A stretch of 64,000 nucleotides of DNA from Hymenobacter sp. YC55 (GCF_029433095.1 NZ_JARNTX010000002.1:1240001-1304000); one strand, 5' to 3'. Positions 52,893-61,686 are shown, counted from the stretch's first letter. Notes: generated from the letters alone by a model not told the origin. Translations and numbers: made by a program.

Positions 52893-53483
52893 TTAGTTAC
52901 GCTTGATCAGGCAGCCGGCGGCGCGTTTGTCTGGAACACCCGCGGGGCGTCCGGCGAGGAGGTTGTCAAGGACTTGCTGGAGGTAGTGTTCCTTCGCAAA
53001 GCCCTCCATCTGTGGGTTATCATCAATTGCCCCTTTATAGCGCACGGCAAAGCCACTGCCTACTGGTTGCAATACCACTGCTTCGGGTGTTTTAGAAGCT
53101 CCTAGCAATGTGCTTACTTTTTGGCCTTCGTCACTGAGCAAAGGCAAATCGGCACCCGCTGCCTTGGCTCCTGCTTCGGCGCTGGCATCGAGGTTAATAG
53201 GCGCTTCAATGAATAGAAACTGCACTCCATTGCCACTGTACTTTGAACTTAGTGCCGCAAGGCGTGCCTGATAAAGCCGTGTAAAAGCGCAATTCGGGTT
53301 AACGAATACAACCACAACCGCCTTATTGCCTGCGTAGCTACGCAACGCTACTTCTGCGTTGGCGCCGTTTTTCAAGCTGAAGTCGCTAACTGTACGGTCG
53401 CCTTGGGCGCGGGCTACACCTACAGCAACTGTACAAAACAGCAGGGCCGCAGCAGCAATTATAGAAACTCGGCGAAAGGACAT
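52893..53483 (-). CDS. Exported redoxin (AhpC/TSA-type)
   Basis: 196 residues with a signal peptide (SIIAAAALLFCTVAVGVARAQ). The thioredoxin-like core has VVFVNPNCAFTRLYQARL, with one cysteine in the active site and no CxxC partner, as in peroxiredoxin-like redoxins. Its Thr following at +2 supports a peroxidatic cysteine, but is weak. A third cysteine lies near the end (AAGCLIK). It acts in the periplasm. Electron donor unknown. Confidence 0.87.
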   Translation of the reverse strand: MSFRRVSIIAAAALLFCTVAVGVARAQGDRTVSDFSLKNGANAEVALRSYAGNKAVVVVFVNPNCAFTRLYQARLAALSSKYSGNGVQFLFIEAPINLDASAEAGAKAAGADLPLLSDEGQKVSTLLGASKTPEAVVLQPVGSGFAVRYKGAIDDNPQMEGFAKEHYLQQVLDNLLAGRPAGVPDKRAAGCLIKRN

Positions 53484-53586
53484 GAGAAGGAGTGAGATGG
53501 TGAAAAGTAAAATTGTGCGCTTGCTGTTCAGGTGAAAATTGAGTTTGATATTCTGGTAAAAGAAAGCAGAACATCAAAACTCGACT

Positions 53587-54246
53587 TCACCACTTCACAA
53601 TTTCACTGTGTGCGTAAGTTAGCACGTAATCGGGAGTGAGGCGCTGATAATGAATTTGGTGTTCGCTGCGAGAGTTTTCTAGGAGCAGGTGTCCCGTCAG
53701 TACACCGGCCTCCCGCAGCTTGAACGGGTCGAGCAGAATCTGCTCTTTGAACACCAAGCCCCGGCGACTGTGCAGCTTATAAATCGTCTCTTTGGCACTC
53801 CAATAGAGACTGTGCTTCGCTGTTTCGTCGCCAGCGTCGGCCCGTTCGGCTTCCGATAGAAACCGCGGCGCCAACTTTTGCGCTTTGTCGCGTACTAGTT
53901 CAACATCTGTGCCAACATGCCCTTGGGTAGCTACCACACAGGCCACCCACTGGCCTGAGTGCGACAAAGAAACGGCGAATGCGGGCAATTGCTCGAAGAA
54001 TGGCCGGCCATTCGCATCGTTAAGAAGAATAGCGGAGTCCGAAGTAAACTCTCGTAGCACCTCGTGCGCCAACGCCCGTCCGGCTAACCATTGCGTGCTG
54101 CGCGTCTCGTCGCGGCCCGCGGGCTGGATGGCGGCGTACTGCCTGGGCTCTGGTAAGGCGTGCAGCAAAGCTTCAGCAGGCTCTTCCAGTTGCCACAAAC
54201 CTAGCAGGCTTTGGTCGGAGAGGGGCGTAAGGGAGTGTAGTGGCAT
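53587..54246 (-). CDS. 4'-phosphopantetheinyl transferase
   Basis: 219 residues from the ATG at 54244-54246 (MPLHSLTPLSDQS). It transfers phosphopantetheine from CoA to a carrier protein serine, activating acyl or peptidyl carriers. The Sfp/AcpT motifs are GTDVELVRD (metal Asp, about 114-122) and WSAKETIYKL (about 151-160). Length and motifs fit the Sfp superfamily. It is divergent from the WD40 gene. A TACCTTCG box ends 5 bases before its start. Confidence 0.93.
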   Translation of the reverse strand: MPLHSLTPLSDQSLLGLWQLEEPAEALLHALPEPRQYAAIQPAGRDETRSTQWLAGRALAHEVLREFTSDSAILLNDANGRPFFEQLPAFAVSLSHSGQWVACVVATQGHVGTDVELVRDKAQKLAPRFLSEAERADAGDETAKHSLYWSAKETIYKLHSRRGLVFKEQILLDPFKLREAGVLTGHLLLENSRSEHQIHYQRLTPDYVLTYAHSEIVKW

Positions 54247-54251
54247 AGCAA

Positions 54252-54259
54252 CGAAGGTA
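54252..54259 (-). promoter_or_regulatory. -7-like box of phosphopantetheinyl transferase
   Basis: TACCTTCG on the reverse strand, five bases before the start. The 16 bases running into the ATG differ by one base from those of the PolX-like gene at 860-875. Confidence 0.45.
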
Positions 54260-54319
54260 ACTGCCGTAGAAAAACAAGTCCGTAAGCTGGAGCGCAAATT
54301 GCCAGCTTCGCGCACGGTC

Positions 54320-54372
54320 GAACGAATGAAACTGTGCCGTGGCAACAGCTGTCAGGCAACACAGTTTCGTTC
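54320..54372. repeat. Bulged inverted repeat in divergent spacer
   Basis: GAACGA-ATGA-AACTGTG (54320-54336) pairs with CACAGTTTCGTTC (54360-54372) over 13 bp with a four-base bulge. Role unknown. Confidence 0.45.
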
Positions 54373-54421
54373 AGCAATTCGCGATGCACAGGCTTGGCAC
54401 TCCGGTCTTGTTTAGTTTCTG

Positions 54422-54441
54422 CTCCTTGCAATGGCAAGGAG
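54422..54441 (+). other. Hairpin before WD40 gene
   Basis: CTCCTTGC-AATG-GCAAGGAG: perfect 8-bp stem with a four-base loop, 16 bases before the WD40 start, just upstream of a TAACTTCG -7-like box (54445-54452). Confidence 0.45.
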
Positions 54442-54457
54442 AGGCTAACTTCGCGGC

Positions 54458-55390
54458 ATGGCACTCATGCACCGTCCCGAAGTTCAGAAACTCGCCGCCC
54501 TCACCGGGCACCGCGACTGTGTGTATACCTTAGCCGGTACGGCAGGCGCCTCTACCTTCTACTCCAGCGGGGCCGATGGAATGGTGGCTGCTTGGAATGC
54601 TGCTGACACCGAGCAGGATGGTGAGCTAATAGCAAAGGTGGAAAACTCGGTGTATGCCCTGCTACACCTGCCACAGCGCAATCTGCTGGTGCTCGGTCAC
54701 AACTTTCAAGGTGTGCAAGCCATAGCGCTAGACGAGAAGAAGCTAGCCTTTGCTACCGCCTTGCCGCCGATGGCCATCTTCGACATGGCGTATTCCCAAG
54801 CTCGGCAGCGCCTCTACGTGGCTCTTGGCGACGGAACGCTGGCCGTGCTACGGGCCGCTGACTTCAAAGTGGAATCCTTGCTGCGCCTGTCGGATAAAAG
54901 CTTACGCTGCCTCGCGCTGCATGAGGAGCGGGGTGAGCTAGCGGTAGGGGGCTCCGACTGGCTCGTCCGCGTTCTGGACGCCGATACCTTGGCTGTGAAA
55001 CACACGATTAGTGGTAGCACTAACTCCGTCTTCACTGCTGCTTACTCGCCCGATGGCCGCTACCTGCTCACGGCGGGGCGCGATGCTCATTTGCGCGTGT
55101 GGAACGTGGCCGCCAATTATATTGAGCATCAAACCATCGTGGCGCATATGTTCACCATCAACCACCTGGCGTTTTCGCCGGACGGGCGGCTGCTGGCTAC
55201 CTGTAGCATGGACAAGAGCATCAAGCTATGGGATGCTGATACGCTGGCTTTGCTGCGGGTGGTGGACCGGGCGCGGCACGCCGGGCACGGCACTTCCGTA
55301 AACAAGTTGTTTTGGCCGGGAACGCAGAATCGGCTAGTTTCGTGTAGCGACGACCGCAGCCTTGCCGTGTGGCAGGTTAGTACTGAGTAG
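54458..55390 (+). CDS. WD40-repeat protein
   Basis: 310 residues, no signal peptide. It reads as about seven WD40 blades: LTGHRDCVYTLAG, SVYALLHLPQRNLL, MAYSQARQRLYVALGDGTL, AYSPDGRYLLTAGRDAHLRVW, LAFSPDGRLLATCSMDKSIKLW and VSCSDDRSLAVWQ are the clearest. A single closed propeller that scaffolds protein contacts in the cytosol. Partner unknown; the DivIVA-like gene follows after 120 bases. Confidence 0.93.
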   Translation: MALMHRPEVQKLAALTGHRDCVYTLAGTAGASTFYSSGADGMVAAWNAADTEQDGELIAKVENSVYALLHLPQRNLLVLGHNFQGVQAIALDEKKLAFATALPPMAIFDMAYSQARQRLYVALGDGTLAVLRAADFKVESLLRLSDKSLRCLALHEERGELAVGGSDWLVRVLDADTLAVKHTISGSTNSVFTAAYSPDGRYLLTAGRDAHLRVWNVAANYIEHQTIVAHMFTINHLAFSPDGRLLATCSMDKSIKLWDADTLALLRVVDRARHAGHGTSVNKLFWPGTQNRLVSCSDDRSLAVWQVSTE

Positions 55391-55510
55391 TCGGTTCAGA
55401 GTGGCGAAAACGACGTTTGAAGGTCCAGCTTTCAGCAGGCCCGCAGAATGTCTTATCTTAATTACGGCCACCTGCTCGTTACTCACTACTTAGTACTCAA
55501 TACCAAAGTC

Positions 55511-56518
55511 ATGAAAATTACCGCCCTCGACATTCGCCAGAAGACTTTTGAAAAAGCTTTTCGGGGACTAGATAAAGACGAAGTGCAGGCGTTTCTGCTC
55601 ACCCTCTCGCAGCAGTGGGAGCGGATGGGCGACGAAAACCGTGAGTTGCGCGTGAAGCTCGACCACGCTACCCAAGACGTAAGCAAGATGCGCGAGGTGG
55701 AAACCAGCCTCTACCGCACCCTCAAAACCGCCGAAGACACGGGTAATAGCATCACCGAGCAAGCCCAGCGCGACGCCGAGCTACGCATTCGGGAAGCTCA
55801 GCTGAAAGCCGAGCAGCTATTGTCCGATGCGCGCCAGAAAGCCCGCGCTGTGGTAGAGGAAGCCTATCAGCAGTCGGAGAAGACGATTGCCGAAATGAAG
55901 AAGGAAGTAAACGGCCTCGGCCAGGAATGCCAACGCTTAGAAGCGCATCTCGAAACCTTGGTTCGTGACTTGCACCATATGGCTTCTGATGTGCTGGCCA
56001 AGGTGGAAAAAGCGCGGGCCCAACCGAAAGCCAGTACGGCGGCCATCCTTTCCCGTGCAGCTAGCGTAAAAGTGAACCGGATAGATGCTGCAGACCACTC
56101 AGCCCCGTCCGACGCTCCTATGTACGTTAGTTCTTCTGCCACTTCTTCTGCTGCTATAGCGGGTGCTTCAGGTGCTTCCTTCAACGGCTCATCTGTTGCC
56201 CGCACAGAACCGCAAGCCTATAACCCCAAGCCCGGCCAGCAGCCCGATCCGGGTGCTCCAGCCCAAACCCCTGGCCCCGATATTCAGCCTAATCCTTCGC
56301 CAAGCGAAAATCCGGGTCGGGTAGATCCTTCCCGTATCTATCAGCCCGAGCCTTCCACGGTGCCTCAACCCGGCGAGCCACGCGTAGAGCCCACCGCTCC
56401 CGACATTCAGCCCATTGGCCCTAGCCACCCCGAAATCACGCAGCCTGAGCCCTCTACGCATCCTGGCATGGCTGCTGCCGTGGCATCAACCGAGAAGTCT
56501 TTCTTCGACGAGATATAA
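55511..56518 (+). CDS. DivIVA-domain protein
   Basis: 335 residues from the ATG at 55511. The start MKITALDIRQKTFEKAFRGL with DEVQAFL is the DivIVA N-terminal lipid-binding signature. A long coiled coil follows (about 30-180; EAQLKAEQLLSDARQKARAV), then a low-complexity tail rich in Pro, Ala and Ser (about 230-335). DivIVA proteins mark curved membrane at poles and division sites, chiefly in Gram-positive bacteria; homologues in Bacteroidota are less studied. Terminator follows. Confidence 0.9.
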   Translation: MKITALDIRQKTFEKAFRGLDKDEVQAFLLTLSQQWERMGDENRELRVKLDHATQDVSKMREVETSLYRTLKTAEDTGNSITEQAQRDAELRIREAQLKAEQLLSDARQKARAVVEEAYQQSEKTIAEMKKEVNGLGQECQRLEAHLETLVRDLHHMASDVLAKVEKARAQPKASTAAILSRAASVKVNRIDAADHSAPSDAPMYVSSSATSSAAIAGASGASFNGSSVARTEPQAYNPKPGQQPDPGAPAQTPGPDIQPNPSPSENPGRVDPSRIYQPEPSTVPQPGEPRVEPTAPDIQPIGPSHPEITQPEPSTHPGMAAAVASTEKSFFDEI

Positions 56519-56560
56519 GCAAGCCGTGAGTTACCTCATGGGCTAGTGTGCCTCACAGCG

Positions 56561-56588
56561 AAAAGCCTGCCTTGAACGGCAGGCTTTT
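56561..56588 (+). terminator. Terminator after DivIVA-like gene
   Basis: 11-bp stem (56561-56571 with 56578-56588) with loop TTGAAC and a run of T after it. Confidence 0.85.
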
Positions 56589-56656
56589 TTGTTGCTTTGT
56601 AAGGCGGTGCCATCAGCCTGCTATTACACTATTTCACAATCTCACAATTTCACCGC

Positions 56657-57019
56657 ATGGGCCAGATTGCACTGGAGGGAATGGAGTTTTTTGCATTCCA
56701 CGGCTACTACGACGAGGAGCAGAAAATCGGGAATAAGTACGGCGTTGACCTTTACATCACCACGGATCTGCACGCGGCTGGCGCCTCCGACCGGCTGCAC
56801 GAGACGGTAAACTACGAAGTGCTCTACCGGGTGGTAGCTGAAGAAATGCTGGCTCCTGCCCGGTTGCTGGAACACTTAGGCTACCGCGTCATAGATCGGG
56901 TGATGGAAGAGTTTCCCTACATCGAAGCCGTGCAAGTCAGCGTCTCGAAATTCAACCCGCCCCTAGGCGGTATTTGTCACCGCGCCCGCGTAACCCTAGA
57001 CCGCCAGCGCGGCGATTAA
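56657..57019 (+). CDS. folB: Dihydroneopterin aldolase
   Basis: 120 residues. It cleaves dihydroneopterin to hydroxymethyl-dihydropterin and glycolaldehyde in folate synthesis. Marks: LEGMEFFAFHGYYDEEQKIGN, the catalytic Glu/Lys set in ETVNYEVLYRVV, LLEHLGYRVIDRVM and VSVSKFNPPLGG. FolE at 28762 makes its precursor. The sequence TCACAATTTCA lies just before its ATG. Confidence 0.95.
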   Translation: MGQIALEGMEFFAFHGYYDEEQKIGNKYGVDLYITTDLHAAGASDRLHETVNYEVLYRVVAEEMLAPARLLEHLGYRVIDRVMEEFPYIEAVQVSVSKFNPPLGGICHRARVTLDRQRGD

Positions 57020-57076
57020 TTAAGGAATACCTAGATACCTGCTTGCCCGCCATGCCAACCATGTTAATACTGTAGT

Positions 57077-57239
57077 GTCATGCTGAGCGCAGTCGAAGCA
57101 TCTCGCTAGTGTGGTACACCCTTTTGCCATTGCAACGAGTCGAGCGAGATGCTTCGGCTGCGCTCAGCATGACAAGTACTTTGGTAACGTCATCTGTACA
57201 ACGTCAGCACGCGAGATGCTTCGGCAAGCTCAGCATGAC
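57077..57239. repeat. Palindromic intergenic repeat, three copies
   Basis: A 31-base unit (57077-57107, GTCATGCTGAGCGCAGTCGA start) has an inverted partner at 57143-57173 with one mismatch. A third, same-orientation copy of the partner is at 57211-57239, where the GCTGCG core becomes GCAAG. Both partners are followed by the similar tails TACTTTGGTAAC and TTACTTTGGCAA. This class of TCATGCTGAGC repeat is familiar from many Bacteroidota spacers. It may be mobile or a processing or termination signal. Confidence 0.85.
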
Positions 57240-57357
57240 GGTTACTTTGGCAAAAGCAGCACGCTTTAGTATAACGCTCTGATTGTGGCAGTAATGACAG
57301 CACGATGGAAGAGTTGCAACGCATGATTGCAATACAATCAGCTTCGAACGCAGAAAT

Positions 57358-57383
57358 ACCAGCTCTCACAGGCTGGTTTTTTT
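57358..57383 (+). terminator. Weak hairpin with T-run
   Basis: ACCAGC/GCTGGT stem (57358-57363 with 57372-57377) followed by seven T. It probably ends the transcript that reads through the repeat region from folB. Confidence 0.55.
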
Positions 57384-57524
57384 GTGCTTGACCGACAGAG
57401 TATTAGCTGTTCTGCGAAAGCTGTATTCTTACTTCTGAAAAAATAAATGATACCGGCTGTAACGAATAGGCGAGCCGCCGGTAATCGGTGCAAAATCAAT
57501 CATCCACGTTTCTTTCGACTTAGA

Positions 57525-58076
57525 ATGCAGGTAGTTGCTACAAGCGACGAAGAGCTGATGGCTCAGGTGAAGGCCGACAACCTGGACCAAATGGTGCCGT
57601 TGTTTGAGCGTTACCAAGGGCCGCTGTTTGGCTTTCTGTGTCGGCTAAGCGGTGGCGATGCGGAAGTAGGGCAGGACCTTACGCAGAACGTGTTCTACCG
57701 GGCCATGAAGTACCGGGCAAGCTACCAAACCGGCCAACCGGTGCGGGCTTGGCTCTACCAACTAGCCCGCCACGTGCACGCCGACCACTGGCAGAAAAGC
57801 CGTCGTCAGCAACCCACCGCCGACATCGACGGAGTAGAGCGCACCGTTGGTCACAGCCGCATTGCCCAAGCCGATTGTCAGTCCACTGACCAGAAGCAGG
57901 CCTTGCAGGAAGCACTAAACCTGCTGCCGGCCGAGCAGCGCGAAATCCTAGTGTTGCACCGCTTTCAGGGCTTCGACTACACCGAAATAGGAGAAATGTT
58001 GGGCTGTACCGCTGGTGCGGCCCGCGTCAAAGCCCACCGCGCCTTAGAAGCGTTGCGCAAAATATACTTCAGCTGA
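57525..58076 (+). CDS. ECF-type RNA polymerase sigma factor
   Basis: 183 residues from the ATG at 57525 (MQVVATSDEELMAQV). Region 2 is seen in MVPLFERYQGPLFGFLCRLSG and DLTQNVFYRAMKYR; region 4 in LLPAEQREILVLHRFQGFDYTEIGEMLGC (two stretches) with KAHRALEALRK. It recruits polymerase to stress promoters. The anti-sigma gene follows 29 bases after the stop. GTAACG at 57460-57465 would suit a -35 of ECF type for autoregulation, but no -10 is clear. Confidence 0.94.
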   Translation: MQVVATSDEELMAQVKADNLDQMVPLFERYQGPLFGFLCRLSGGDAEVGQDLTQNVFYRAMKYRASYQTGQPVRAWLYQLARHVHADHWQKSRRQQPTADIDGVERTVGHSRIAQADCQSTDQKQALQEALNLLPAEQREILVLHRFQGFDYTEIGEMLGCTAGAARVKAHRALEALRKIYFS

Positions 58077-58105
58077 AAACCGCGGGCCTAGCCCGACTAC
58101 ATACC

Positions 58106-58957
58106 ATGGACGAGTTTCTTGATCATACATCTCCCACTCCTGACTGCGATGCCATTGCGCCCTTGCTGGCTGGCTACGTAGAAAAGGACCTAACGGCCAC
58201 GGAAATGGCGCAGGTGGAGGCCCACTTGCCCGCTTGCCAGGCGTGCCGCGCCCATCTGCGGGAACTGCGGGAGTTACTAGCCTGCATCGACGACCAAGTA
58301 TTTCCGATGCCGCCGCTGGCACTCCGCGACAACTTTCTCGCCCAACTGGCTGAGGAGAAGATGGCCCTACCCAAAGCCGTTGCTCCGCAGCCAACAGAAG
58401 CGCCCGAAGCCAAAGTGGTAGCCTTTTGGGCCCCCACACCCACGGCCCGCTGGCTCCGCATAGCCGCCAGCATTGCCCTACTTGCGGTAGGTGCCTTGTT
58501 TGGCCTGATGTTGCGCCCTGGCATTTCGCCAGAATTAGCCTCACAGCAGCCCGCTCCCGGCGAAACACTAGCCGCCACCCTAACGGCCGCTAGCAGCCAA
58601 CCAGCCACGGCTAGCCGCCGCATTCAGCTGGTGGCAGAGGCGCCTGCCTCGGTGCAGCCCGGCGACCCTGCCATTCAAGTGCTTATCAATACGCTGAATG
58701 CCGATCCTAGCCCGAACGTGCGGCTGGCAGCGTGCGAAGCCCTCTACCGCCTTCGCGCCGACCCCCGAGTAGGCCCGGCGCTGGTGCAGGCCTTGCCCAA
58801 CCAAAACGACCCTAATGTTCAAATCACCCTGATTGAGTTGCTGGTGGCCCTGCGCGACAAGCGGGCCGTGCCAACCTTGGAGCGGCTCTCACGGCAATCC
58901 GACGCGCTGCCCGCAGTGCGCCAGCAAGCCGCCAGTGGCCTAGGCCAACTCATCTAA
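58106..58957 (+). CDS. Anti-sigma factor with zinc finger and HEAT repeats
   Basis: 283 residues. The N-terminal ZAS zinc finger (HLPACQACRAHL; H-x3-C-x2-C) binds the sigma factor. A linker and one helix (WLRIAASIALLAVGALFGLML, about 113-133) place the rest in the periplasm. Residues about 185-283 are HEAT-like repeats (VRLAACEALYRLRADPRVG, VQITLIELLVALRDKRAVP, VRQQAASGLGQLI), which could sense envelope state or a partner. It controls the preceding sigma factor. The exported DUF4097 genes that follow are probable targets. Confidence 0.9.
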   Translation: MDEFLDHTSPTPDCDAIAPLLAGYVEKDLTATEMAQVEAHLPACQACRAHLRELRELLACIDDQVFPMPPLALRDNFLAQLAEEKMALPKAVAPQPTEAPEAKVVAFWAPTPTARWLRIAASIALLAVGALFGLMLRPGISPELASQQPAPGETLAATLTAASSQPATASRRIQLVAEAPASVQPGDPAIQVLINTLNADPSPNVRLAACEALYRLRADPRVGPALVQALPNQNDPNVQITLIELLVALRDKRAVPTLERLSRQSDALPAVRQQAASGLGQLI

Positions 58958-59083
58958 GGTTGTTGCGGCCGGCAACATAGGTCTAAGGGTGCATCCGGAT
59001 GTGCCCTCAGCCTCTGCCCGCACCTGCTGTGCGCAGTGCCGAAACAGCTCTTTTCTTCCTCTCTTGACTCACCGTTTTTACCC

Positions 59084-59863
59084 ATGAAAAAGATCGTAGT
59101 ACTCACCTTTGTTACCCTGCTCACGGCTAGTGCTAGTCTGCAGGCACAGGAATTCAAAGCGAAATTCAATAGCCGCCAAGACCGCAAAGTGGTGCTGGAA
59201 ATGCAAGGCAACGACGTAACCGTGGAAGGCTACGACGGCGACGAACTCATCATCCGGGGCAACGGCTACGAGGCTCCGCCCAAGCAAGCCCAAGGACTGC
59301 GCCCCGTTTATAACTCGGCCGTCGACAACACACAGCTCGGGCTGGCCGTGACGCCTGGCTCCGGCAATACCCTACGCGTAGTGAATGCCTCCCGGCAGGG
59401 TGCTACCTACAGCATTCGGGTGCCGCACCGCACGGCACTGGTCTTCACCCAAACCAACTGGAACAGCGGCGACCTAGTCATCCGCGACGTGGAAGGCAGC
59501 ATTGAGGCCACGCTGAAAAGCGGCGACATGAAGCTGGTGAACGTGTCGGGGCCGGTGGTGGCCAACAGCGTGAGCGGCGACGTAACCATCAGCTTCAATG
59601 GAATGCGGCAAGAGCCTAGCTCGATTTCCTTGGTCAGCGGCAACCTGGACATTACTATGCCTGCGGCCAGCAAAGCCAACTTAGCTCTGCGCTCTATTTC
59701 CGGTGAAATCTATACAGACTTCGAATTGAACCTTGGCAAAGGACCCGGCAACATGAGCCGGATAGGAGGCCAAACCATCAGCGGCAACATCAACGGGGGC
59801 GGCGGGGCTACCCTGTCGTTGAAAACCATCAGCGGCGACATTTTCGTCCGCAAGGCCAAGTAA
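59084..59863 (+). CDS. Exported DUF4097-type protein 1
   Basis: 259 residues with a signal peptide (KKIVVLTFVTLLTASASLQAQ). The mature part is a beta-solenoid of short repeats (VEGSIEATLKSGDMKLVNV, VVANSVSGDVTISF, ISGEIYTDFELN), ending TISGDIFVRKAK. It is one of three tandem paralogues after the sigma/anti-sigma pair. Probably periplasmic or surface-linked; function unknown. Confidence 0.85.
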   Translation: MKKIVVLTFVTLLTASASLQAQEFKAKFNSRQDRKVVLEMQGNDVTVEGYDGDELIIRGNGYEAPPKQAQGLRPVYNSAVDNTQLGLAVTPGSGNTLRVVNASRQGATYSIRVPHRTALVFTQTNWNSGDLVIRDVEGSIEATLKSGDMKLVNVSGPVVANSVSGDVTISFNGMRQEPSSISLVSGNLDITMPAASKANLALRSISGEIYTDFELNLGKGPGNMSRIGGQTISGNINGGGGATLSLKTISGDIFVRKAK

Positions 59864-59955
59864 GGCGACAGCCAGATGCCGGGCCTGGCGTCTGCTTGTC
59901 GAAGCCTAATCAGGCTGTGTGCTAGTCAATTTCCCATCTACTTAAACGCTACATC

Positions 59956-60675
59956 ATGCATCGGTTTCTATTTCTTTTCCTGCTGGTCGGGTTGGTGGCT
60001 GGGTCTGCCTCTGCGCAGAAAGTCATCGAGAAAAAAGCTGCGGTAGCGGCGGGGCAGCAGGTGGTGCTGAACCTGAAGTTCGGCGACGTTATTCGTATTC
60101 GGCCGGCCACTGATGGGCAGCTGCACCTGCGGGCTACCGTCAACATCAATGAGAACAAGCTCAACGATGCGCTGCTACTCTCGTTGAGCGAAACCGAGAG
60201 CACCGTAACCGTAACGGCCGACCTCGACAAAGAAGCCCTACGTGCTGCGCAGCCCGGCGACTGTCCACCCAACAAAACGACTACCAATTACTTCGGCTCC
60301 TGGGATAAGGGCCCTGCCAAAGGCGCAGGCGTATGCACCACCATCAACTACGAAATAACGCTGCCTGCTGGCGCCGATGTGCGTGTAAGCACCATCAGCG
60401 GCAACATCGACGTGGTGGGCCTGACCGGGCCGCTGGAAGCTAAGTCGATCAGTGGCTTCGTGGATGTAAGCTGGCCACCGGCTAAGGGTGCTGCTGTAGC
60501 CCTGAAAACCATCAGCGGAGAAGTATACACCGACCAGGAAGTTGCCTTCGAGAACCGCAAAGAAAACCCCATTGTGGGCTACCAGCTGCGGGGCGCACTA
60601 GCCAGCGGCAACGGCCCACTGCTGAAGCTGGAATCCATCAGCGGCGACGTTTTCTTCCGCAAGCCCAAACAATAG
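59956..60675 (+). CDS. Exported DUF4097-type protein 2
   Basis: 239 residues, signal peptide (FLFLFLLVGLVAGSASAQK). The same solenoid repeat pattern: VRVSTISGNIDVVGL, LEAKSISGFVDVSW, LKTISGEVYTDQE, ending SISGDVFFRKPKQ. A CPPNK cysteine and a VCTT cysteine (about 98 and 120) might pair. Spacer to copy 1 is 92 bases. Confidence 0.85.
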   Translation: MHRFLFLFLLVGLVAGSASAQKVIEKKAAVAAGQQVVLNLKFGDVIRIRPATDGQLHLRATVNINENKLNDALLLSLSETESTVTVTADLDKEALRAAQPGDCPPNKTTTNYFGSWDKGPAKGAGVCTTINYEITLPAGADVRVSTISGNIDVVGLTGPLEAKSISGFVDVSWPPAKGAAVALKTISGEVYTDQEVAFENRKENPIVGYQLRGALASGNGPLLKLESISGDVFFRKPKQ

Positions 60676-60747
60676 GCGGCAAAAGTCAGCTGCCGGTTAT
60701 CCCAATAAATACATTCCTTCTTTTCCACTACAAAGCGCGAATTGAAC

Positions 60748-61560
60748 ATGAAAGCATTACTTACCTCCGCGTTGTTGGCGCTAGGCGCTCTGCAAGCAGT
60801 TGCCCAAACGTCGGCCGCCCCGGCCTTCAAATCCACTTGCGAAGACAACTGGTCGGATGGCCGGCGCCAGAACATCTGCGAAATCCGCGACCTGACAATG
60901 GCGGCTCCCGGCGCTGGTCAGACGCTAACTATCGATGGCCGCCGCAACGGGGGTATTACCGTTCGTGGTTGGGATGGCGCCGATGTCCGGGTGCGGGCTC
61001 GGGTGCAAAGCTGGGGTAGATCCTCAGATGCTCAAGCCCAAGTGAAGGATGTGCAAATCAAGAGCAGTGGTAACACATTGAGAGCTGAAGCCGGCTCGGG
61101 CGACGATAACTGGTCGGTGAGCTACGAGGTATTTGTGCCCCGCAAAACGGCGCTGGCCCTGACTACCTACAATGGCGGCATCAGCATCGACGGCGTACAG
61201 GCGCCTATCACGTTCGAGGCTTATAATGGCGGGATTTCCCTGGCTAACTTGGGTGGCGATGTGCACGGCTCCACCAAGAACGGCGGCGTAAGTGTGCGTC
61301 TTTCCGGCAACAAATGGGAAGGCAAAGGCTTGGACGTGACCACCACGAACGGCGGCATCACGTGGCGCATCCCGGAGTCGTACTCGGCACAGCTGAAAAC
61401 GCAAACGGTGCACGGTGGCCTCAGCACGGATTACCCTATCACTGTAACTGGCAAGATAGGCCGCGGACTGGATACCAAGCTAGGACAAGGCGGCGCCCTC
61501 GTTTCGGCGGTAACCACCAACGGCGGTATCACGCTGCGGCGCGCCAACGGCGGCGACTAG
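60748..61560 (+). CDS. Exported DUF4097-type protein 3
   Basis: 270 residues from the ATG at 60748 (a TTG two codons earlier is also open), signal peptide (ALLTSALLALGALQAVAQ). Solenoid repeats with NGG turns: YNGGISIDGVQ, YNGGISLANLGGDV, NGGVSVRLSGNKW, TTNGGITWRIP, TTNGGITLRRANGGD. Two cysteines (STCEDNW, QNICEIR) near the start. Last of the three; a terminator follows. Confidence 0.84.
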   Translation: MKALLTSALLALGALQAVAQTSAAPAFKSTCEDNWSDGRRQNICEIRDLTMAAPGAGQTLTIDGRRNGGITVRGWDGADVRVRARVQSWGRSSDAQAQVKDVQIKSSGNTLRAEAGSGDDNWSVSYEVFVPRKTALALTTYNGGISIDGVQAPITFEAYNGGISLANLGGDVHGSTKNGGVSVRLSGNKWEGKGLDVTTTNGGITWRIPESYSAQLKTQTVHGGLSTDYPITVTGKIGRGLDTKLGQGGALVSAVTTNGGITLRRANGGD

Positions 61561-61569
61561 TCGACAGGT

Positions 61570-61609
61570 GGGGTAGTGCTCTGGCCTGACAGAGTTAAAG
61601 CACTACCCC
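61570..61609 (+). terminator. Terminator after DUF4097 genes
   Basis: 11-bp stem GGGGTAGTGCT/AGCACTACCCC (61570-61580 with 61599-61609), ten bases after the last stop. It separates the DUF4097 set from the BlaI promoter. Confidence 0.75.
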
Positions 61610-61663
61610 TAAAGTTCGTTTCATTGCTCCTTTCAGCATAAATGCACGCTCCGAATTCTATTG

Positions 61664-61679
61664 CACGAAATATTTCGTA
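61664..61679. promoter_or_regulatory. BlaI-type operator site 1
   Basis: CACGAA-ATAT-TTCGTA; the inner 14 bases are a perfect palindrome. Upstream of the -33 box. Confidence 0.7.
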
Positions 61680-61686
61680 CATTAGG

